A model generated the notes under the pieces. The model worked only from the letters and a program-made list of their open reading frames with translations, did not search any database and was not told where the DNA came from. From Thioalkalivibrio sp. (lineage in GTDB: Bacteria; Pseudomonadota; Gammaproteobacteria; Ectothiorhodospirales; Ectothiorhodospiraceae), in contig PWRV01000159.1 in NCBI GenBank assembly GCA_003563455.1, positions 1 through 10,086 on the forward strand: 10,086 nucleotides of DNA, given 5' to 3'. Shown here piece after piece: positions 6,132-10,086 of this stretch; within the stretch, counting starts at the first letter, position 1; each line of letters starts with the position of its first letter. Both the position numbers and the translations under genes were made by a program.

Positions 6132-6788
6132 ATGGATTACAGCCTGGCGCGCAACAACATGGTGGAGCAGCAGGTGCGCCCCTGGGATGTACTGGACATG
6201 CGCGTGCTGGACGTAATGGAGACCCTGCCGCGGGAGCGCTTCGTGCCCAGTGGTCGGGAGGGCCTTGCGTACGCCGACACCGAGATCCCGCTCGGCCATG
6301 GCGAGTTCATGCTGCCCCCGAAGGTGGTGGGACGCCTGCTGCAGGCGCTTGCGCCGACGCGAAGCGACCGGGCGCTGGAAATCGGCACCGGTTCGGGCTA
6401 CGTCACCGCCTGTCTCGCGCGGCTGGCGGCGCAGGTCGACAGCGTCGAGCGCGTCGACGAATTGCGCCTTGCCGCGCGCGCGCGGCTTGATGGTCTGGGC
6501 ATCGGAAACGCACAGCTCCGCACGGCCACGGTGACCCGGGACTGGACGCCTCCGGGCAATCGTTATGACGTGATCAGCGTGAACGGCGCGATGGCGGAGT
6601 ACAGCCCGTTCCTGCAGTCCAGGCTGAGTCTCGGTGGGCGCCTGTTCGTAGTGGTGGGCACCCCGCCGGTGATGGAGGCGTTGCTGGTGATCCGTGTCGC
6701 CGAGGAGAGCTACCGGACGGAGAAGCTCTTCGAGACCAGCCTCAAGCCGCTGCTCGGCTTCGAGCGCAAGCCCGAATTCGTTTTCTGA
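6132..6788 (+). CDS. Pcm-like SAM-dependent methyltransferase (divergent, tolC-linked)
   Basis: Class I S-adenosylmethionine methyltransferase of the protein-L-isoaspartate O-methyltransferase family, 218 residues, cytoplasmic. The N-terminus (PRERFVP, 33-39) and motif I LEIGTGSGY (82-90), followed by SVERVDEL (104-111), are clearly Pcm-like. The segment that in E. coli Pcm reads GQTISQPY is replaced here by GEFMLPPK (57-64), and the later VTAAPPEIP becomes VNGAMAEYS (150-158). The isoaspartyl-binding Thr and Ser are therefore missing, and the true substrate is uncertain. GAGGA at 6120-6124 gives a good ribosome site. From memory, many proteobacteria carry such a gene directly before tolC, as here, with 186 bases between. 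Automatic annotation would call it protein-L-isoaspartate O-methyltransferase; the fold is sure, the repair function is not. Confidence 0.85.
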   Translation: MDYSLARNNMVEQQVRPWDVLDMRVLDVMETLPRERFVPSGREGLAYADTEIPLGHGEFMLPPKVVGRLLQALAPTRSDRALEIGTGSGYVTACLARLAAQVDSVERVDELRLAARARLDGLGIGNAQLRTATVTRDWTPPGNRYDVISVNGAMAEYSPFLQSRLSLGGRLFVVVGTPPVMEALLVIRVAEESYRTEKLFETSLKPLLGFERKPEFVF

Positions 6789-6813
6789 GCGGCGGGCATC
6801 AACGAACCGCTCA
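6786..6813 (+). repeat. 7-bp inverted repeat overlapping the pcm-like stop codon
   Basis: TGAGCGG (6786-6792), which includes the stop codon, is the reverse complement of CCGCTCA (6807-6813), with a 14-base loop. It may be part of the 3' end structure together with the next two stems. Confidence 0.3.
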
Positions 6814-6846
6814 CTTGTCGGGGCTTGCTCGCGACAAAGGGAAGTG
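6812..6846. repeat. REP-like palindromic element
   Basis: TTGTCG (6815-6820) pairs with CGACAA (6832-6837) around GGGCTTGCTCG, and flanking CACTT (6812-6816) matches AAGTG (6842-6846). The core GGGCTTGCTCGCGA closely resembles repetitive extragenic palindromes that I recall from Pseudomonas. It is intergenic, as REPs are. Only one copy is in this window, so the call depends on how often it recurs in the genome. Confidence 0.4.
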
Positions 6847-6852
6847 TGCCGG

Positions 6853-6873
6853 GAAAGCCAGGATGGCTTTCTT
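6853..6873 (+). terminator. Probable terminator hairpin after the pcm-like gene
   Basis: GAAAGCC (6853-6859) and GGCTTTC (6865-6871) form a perfect 7-bp stem with a 5-base loop AGGAT. Two G-T wobbles extend it at the base, and a short pyrimidine run (TTTCTTC) covers the 3' arm. It lies 64 bases after the stop and could separate this gene from the tolC run. Confidence 0.45.
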
Positions 6874-6934
6874 CACCGCTTCCTTGACGGACCCGGGGTC
6901 CCGGAGACGCGGTACCCCATTCTCGGGTCCGCTC

Positions 6935-6943
6935 TGATAGCAT
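6935..6943 (+). promoter_or_regulatory. Candidate extended -10 promoter for tolC
   Basis: TGATAGCAT reads as TGn followed by TAGCAT, an extended -10 element, 31 bases upstream of the tolC ATG and after the terminator-like hairpin. The -35 region is poor. A TTGACG at 6884-6889 is too far away for normal spacing. A 7-bp inverted repeat, GGACCCG (6889-6895) with CGGGTCC (6924-6930), lies immediately upstream and might be a control site. Confidence 0.3.
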
Positions 6944-6974
6944 TGCAAAGTCTGAATTCCCCGGAATCGATGCC

Positions 6975-8291
6975 ATGAAGATGCTTCGCGCGCTCGCCGC
7001 CACCCTCGCCTGCGTCCTGTGGACAGTCCCCGCCCAGTCCAGCGACCTGATCCAGGTCTTCGAACGCGCTCAACAGCAGGATGCCGAACTCCGCGCCGCC
7101 GAGGCGGAGTATCGGGCGATCCTGGAGGCACGGCCACTGGCACGCTCGTCGATTCTCCCGCAGGTCTCGGCGGACGCGGAACTCGGCGCCTTCTACTCGG
7201 ACCCCGACATAGGGTCCAGTGTCGACGGCAGCCGACGCGAGATCGGGCTGAGACTGAACCAGAGCGTTTTCGACCGGCGCAACACCATCGATCTGCGCCA
7301 GGCGGATCTGCGGATCGATCAGGCGGCCGCCGACCTCGACGCCGCCCGGCAGGACCTGATCCTGCGCGTGGCCGAGGCCTACTTCGGCGTGCTGGTCGCA
7401 CAGGAGACCCTGGAATTCCGGCGCGCCGAGCGCGAGGCGATCAGCCGCCAGCTCGAGCAGACGCAGCGGCGCTTCGAGGTCGGCCTGATCGCGATCACGG
7501 ACGTGAAAGAGGCGCAGGCGCAGTTTGATATCGCCGCCGCCGAGGAGATCGCCGCGGAGAACGCGCTGAACCTCGCGCAGGAGCGGCTGGCGGTGATCAC
7601 CAACCGCTATTACGACCGGCTCGCGGCACTGGGCGAGGTTCTGGAGATGGTCAGCCCGGATCCGGACGACCCGCGGGAATGGGTGGATGCCGCGCTGCAG
7701 GCGAACCAGGAACTCCGGGCCCGGCGCCTGGCAACCGAGACCGCGCGCGAACAGATCGCGCGCCAGCGCGCCGAGGGCCTGCCCACCCTGGGCCTCGCGG
7801 CATCGGTCAGTGACACCGGCTTTTCCGGCACGGGCGGCGGCGAGCAGTGGCGATTCATCGACAGCACGGACGCCAACATCGGCCTGCGCCTGGACATCCC
7901 GCTGTACACCGGCGGTCGTGTCAGCGCGTTGACCCGGGAGGCGCGCGAGCAATTCGAGGCCGCCCAGGAGGCGCTGGTGCTCACCGAACGCCGGACGGTC
8001 GAAACCACCCGCAGCAGCTACCTGTCGGTGGTCGCGAATGCCTCGCGGGCCCGTGCGCTGGCGCAGGCGCTGGAGTCCACGCGGGCAGCCTTCGAGTCCG
8101 CCGAGGCGGGCTTCGAGGTGGGCACGCGGACGCAGGTCGACGTGCTGCTCGCCCTGCGCGAGGTCTTCCGGGCCGAGCGTGACTACGCCGAGGCCCGCTA
8201 CGGCTATCTGCTCGATACCCTGCGTCTGCAGCGCGCGATCGGCAGCCTGACCGTCTCGGACCTGCAACAGATCAACCAGTTTCTGGAGTGA
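6975..8291 (+). CDS. tolC: TolC family outer membrane efflux/secretion channel
   Basis: Trimeric outer-membrane channel that joins inner-membrane exporters (RND, ABC or type I secretion) to the outside. The 438-residue precursor starts with a signal peptide: Lys2 and Arg5, a hydrophobic run at 6-18, and a likely cut after VPA (18-20). The mature part shows the internal duplication of the OEP fold: LPQVSADAEL (61-70) parallels LPTLGLAASV (269-278), LRLNQSVFDRR (92-102) parallels LRLDIPLYTGGR (304-315), and RRFEVG (165-170) parallels AGFEVG (378-383). Long Ala/Glu/Arg-rich helices lie between. The C-terminus IGSLTVSDL (422-430) is typical. The ribosome site is weak. The gene follows the pcm-like gene, and only 4 bases separate its stop from the next gene. 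The exporter it serves is not in view. Confidence 0.93.
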   Translation: MKMLRALAATLACVLWTVPAQSSDLIQVFERAQQQDAELRAAEAEYRAILEARPLARSSILPQVSADAELGAFYSDPDIGSSVDGSRREIGLRLNQSVFDRRNTIDLRQADLRIDQAAADLDAARQDLILRVAEAYFGVLVAQETLEFRRAEREAISRQLEQTQRRFEVGLIAITDVKEAQAQFDIAAAEEIAAENALNLAQERLAVITNRYYDRLAALGEVLEMVSPDPDDPREWVDAALQANQELRARRLATETAREQIARQRAEGLPTLGLAASVSDTGFSGTGGGEQWRFIDSTDANIGLRLDIPLYTGGRVSALTREAREQFEAAQEALVLTERRTVETTRSSYLSVVANASRARALAQALESTRAAFESAEAGFEVGTRTQVDVLLALREVFRAERDYAEARYGYLLDTLRLQRAIGSLTVSDLQQINQFLE

Positions 8292-8295
8292 GGCA

Positions 8296-8871
8296 GTGAA
8301 TCCGGGGGCTGCTGCGACCGATCCTGCGCGACTGTGCGACCGCAGGCACTCGCGCCTGTTGCTGATCGACCTGCAGGAGCGGCTGCTTGCCGCGATGCCG
8401 GAAGAGGAACGCGGCACCGTCGAGCGCAACACCGGCCGGCTGGTCGAGGCCGCGCGTCTGCTGGAGATCCCGGTGGAGGCCACGCTGCAGTACCCGCGCG
8501 GTCTCGGGCCGGTGACCCCGCCGCTGGAGGCGCTGCTCGAGGCCTCCGACGGCCGTACCGAAAAGACCGCCTTCTCCTGCTGCGCGGCGGAGGACCTGGC
8601 CGGCCGGATCACCGGCTCGGACGTGATCGTCTGCGGCACCGAGGCCCACGTCTGCGTCCTGCAGACGACGATGGATCTGCTCGCAGCCGGCGAGGCGGTG
8701 TTCGTCGTCGCGGACGCGGTCTGCAGCCGCGACCCGCGACTGAAGGCCAACGGCATCGATCGCATGCGGGCCGCCGGCGCGGTGATCACCAACCACGAAT
8801 CGGTGCTGTTCGAATGGCTGCGCGATGCCGCGGATCCACAGTTCCGCGCCGTCAGCCGCCTGATCCGCTGA
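8296..8871 (+). CDS. Isochorismatase-fold cysteine hydrolase, ISOC1/ISOC2-like
   Basis: Cysteine hydrolase of the isochorismatase-like superfamily, 191 residues, cytoplasmic. The predicted triad is Asp25 (in LLLIDLQERL), Lys90 (in RTEKTAFS) and Cys120 (in GTEAHVC, where the family has a cis peptide before the Cys loop). TLQYPRGLG (63-71) and the C-terminal QFRAVSRLIR resemble the eukaryotic ISOC1/ISOC2 and bacterial YcaC-related branch rather than true isochorismatase or nicotinamidase, so no siderophore role is implied. Substrate unknown. The start is a GTG at 8296, with GAGG/GGAG overlapping the end of tolC just upstream. It sits 4 bases after tolC and 13 bases before the P-loop gene, so co-transcription is likely. 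Confidence 0.88.
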   Translation: MNPGAAATDPARLCDRRHSRLLLIDLQERLLAAMPEEERGTVERNTGRLVEAARLLEIPVEATLQYPRGLGPVTPPLEALLEASDGRTEKTAFSCCAAEDLAGRITGSDVIVCGTEAHVCVLQTTMDLLAAGEAVFVVADAVCSRDPRLKANGIDRMRAAGAVITNHESVLFEWLRDAADPQFRAVSRLIR

Positions 8872-8884
8872 GGCGGAGTCCCGG

Positions 8885-9736
8885 ATGCGTCTGACGCCAG
8901 AAGAATACCTCGCCCTCCCCAACCGGCGCATCACCCTGCTCGGCATGTCCGGCGTCGGCAAGACGCACCTGTCCAACATGCTGCGCCGGGAGGACTGGTT
9001 CCACTACTCCGGCGACTACCGCATCGGCACGCGCTATCTCAGCGAGCCGATACTCGACAACATCAAGGCGCAGGCGATGCAGGTCCCGTTCCTGCGCGCG
9101 CTGCTGCGCGCCGATTCGATCCAGATCATCAACAACATCCCCGTCGACAACCTGCACCCGGTATCGAGCTTCCTCGGCAAGCTCGGCAACCCCGAGCTCG
9201 GAGGGCTCTCGCTGACCGAATTCAAGCGCCGCCAGGCCCTGCACCACGAGGCGGAAGTCCAGGCAATGCTCGACGTTCCCAACTTTATCCGCAAGGCCGA
9301 GTTCCTGTTCGGCTACCCCCACTTCATCAACGATGCCGGAGGGTCGGTCAGCGAGCTCGACGCGCCCGAGGTGATGGAAACCCTGGCCGGGCACACGCTG
9401 ATCATCTATATCCGGGCCACCGAGCAAAACCAGCGCGCACTGATCGCACGCGCCGAGCGGGACCCCAAGCCGCTCTATTACCGTGAGGACTTCCTGGACG
9501 AGCAGTTGCAACGCTACATGATCGAACACGACCTCGAGGACGTCGCCCAGATCGACCCCGACGACTTCGTGCGCTGGGTCTTCCCGCTGCTCTTCCGCGC
9601 CCGGTTGCCCCGTTACGAGGCCATCGCCCGTGATCACGGCTACACCATCCTCAGCAGCGAGCTTGCGGGGGTCCGCGACGGGGCCGATTTCGACGAGCTG
9701 ATCCTGGCCACTCTCGCACGACAGGACCCGGGTTGA
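8885..9736 (+). CDS. P-loop kinase-like protein of unknown function
   Basis: A 283-residue soluble protein with no named family that I recognise. A clear Walker A, GMSGVGKT (20-27), follows a short beta strand (ITLLG). The order of later features matches small-molecule kinases of the shikimate/gluconate kinase type: an Asp after the second strand (HYSGDYRIG, Asp44, with Arg46 and Arg50), a GG loop after a hydrophobic stretch (FINDAGGS, 147-154), then a strand LIIYIRA (172-178) leading into an Arg-rich, lid-like segment RALIARAERDPKPL (184-197). This alignment is by eye and is inference. A helical insert rich in charged residues lies at 110-140. GGAG is 7 bases before the ATG. The stop codon overlaps the MetA-like start by one base, so translation is probably coupled. 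It would usually be annotated only as ATPase; substrate and role are unknown. Confidence 0.85.
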   Translation: MRLTPEEYLALPNRRITLLGMSGVGKTHLSNMLRREDWFHYSGDYRIGTRYLSEPILDNIKAQAMQVPFLRALLRADSIQIINNIPVDNLHPVSSFLGKLGNPELGGLSLTEFKRRQALHHEAEVQAMLDVPNFIRKAEFLFGYPHFINDAGGSVSELDAPEVMETLAGHTLIIYIRATEQNQRALIARAERDPKPLYYREDFLDEQLQRYMIEHDLEDVAQIDPDDFVRWVFPLLFRARLPRYEAIARDHGYTILSSELAGVRDGADFDELILATLARQDPG

Positions 9737-10086
9737 TGCCACTGGTCGCGCACACCGAACTGCCGACCTTCGCCCGGCTGCGCCAGGAGGGCGGTACGGT
9801 CCTGCCGCGGGACTACGCGCTGCACCAGGACATCCGCGCCCTGCACATCGGCCTGCTGAACATGATGCCGGATGCGGCGCTGGCAGCGACCGAGCGCCAG
9901 TTCTTCCGCCTGGTCGGAGAGAGCAACCAGATCGCGCAGTTCTACATGCACCCCTTCACGCTGCCCCAGCTGCCGCGCGGGCCCAGCGGGCAGAGCCACG
10001 TCGAACGGTTCTACGAGGACTTCGAGGACATCAAGGAGGCGGGTCTGGACGCGCTGATCATCACCGGCGCGAACGTGACCCTCCCC
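9736..10086 (+). CDS. MetA-like homoserine O-acyltransferase, N-terminal part (cut by right edge)
   Basis: The first 117 codons of a protein homologous to MetA, which acylates the homoserine hydroxyl in methionine synthesis. LHIGLLNMMP (36-45), ERQFFRLVGES (53-63), HVERFYEDFEDIKE (88-101) and LDALIITGA (104-112) align with E. coli MetA along the visible length. Differences stand out: the MPKK segment of E. coli, with its conserved Lys47, is MPDAA here, and the GAPLG stretch, whose Gly111 marks succinyl-CoA use, is GANVT (111-115), putting Thr at that site. Catalytic Cys, His and Glu would lie beyond the window. The start codon overlaps the preceding stop (TGATG). Homology to MetA is firm; the acyl donor, and even homoserine as acceptor, are open for this branch. 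Confidence 0.85.
   Translation, partial: MPLVAHTELPTFARLRQEGGTVLPRDYALHQDIRALHIGLLNMMPDAALAATERQFFRLVGESNQIAQFYMHPFTLPQLPRGPSGQSHVERFYEDFEDIKEAGLDALIITGANVTLP

Noticed and set aside
6884..6916. Promoter from TTGACG (6884-6889) to TACCCC (6913-6918) for tolC
   Set aside because: The spacer is far longer than 17 bases and the -10 match is poor.
6873..8792. A 639-codon open frame on the minus strand across tolC and the cysteine hydrolase gene
   Set aside because: It lies antisense to two well-supported genes, crosses their boundary, has no recognisable domain, and is Arg/Ala/Gly-rich as expected from the back strand of GC-biased codons.
8296..8871. Isochorismatase EntB-type siderophore gene
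   Set aside because: The protein has the hydrolase triad, but its flanking motifs are ISOC/YcaC-like and no siderophore genes are nearby.

Overview
This G+C-rich window (about two thirds G+C by eye, with GC-biased third codon positions) is ordinary, densely packed bacterial chromosome. The proteins look gammaproteobacterial. The Cca protein closely follows the Escherichia coli enzyme, the aldehyde dehydrogenase is close to E. coli Sad/YneI, and pyrophosphate-type phosphofructokinase plus a pcm-like gene in front of tolC suits a chemolithoautotroph or methylotroph-like gammaproteobacterium such as the Ectothiorhodospiraceae. The lineage is inference from remembered families, not from a search. 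I see no phage, IS element, CRISPR array, tRNA or rRNA.

Layout: (1) 1-1001, minus strand, the N-terminal 333 residues of a PPi-dependent 6-phosphofructokinase that runs off the left edge. (2) 1178-2164, plus strand, moaA, divergent from the PFK gene across 176 bases. (3) 2237-3604, minus strand, a Sad-type succinate-semialdehyde dehydrogenase, convergent with moaA across 72 bases. (4) A 212-base divergent control region, 3605-3816, with a perfect 10-bp spaced inverted repeat. (5) 3817-6017, plus strand, a two-gene unit: an NDUFA9-type atypical SDR, then cca. (6) 6132-6788, a pcm-like methyltransferase whose substrate loop departs from true isoaspartyl repair enzymes. (7) 6789-6974, an intergenic region rich in stem-loops, including a REP-like palindrome. 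(8) 6975-10086, a tight plus-strand run: tolC, an ISOC-type cysteine hydrolase, a P-loop kinase-like protein of unknown function, and a divergent MetA homologue cut by the right edge. Gaps in this last run are 4 bases, 13 bases and a 1-base overlap.

No gene-free stretch exceeds 300 bases. The genes serve central carbon metabolism (PFK, aldehyde dehydrogenase), cofactor synthesis (MoaA), tRNA maturation (Cca), quinone or respiratory-complex-related redox work (SDR, tentative), export (TolC) and methionine synthesis (MetA-like). The least explained part is the 3' operon: an outer-membrane channel gene apparently co-transcribed with a hydrolase, an orphan kinase-like protein translationally coupled to a MetA variant, and, just upstream, a methyltransferase that probably does not perform canonical protein repair.
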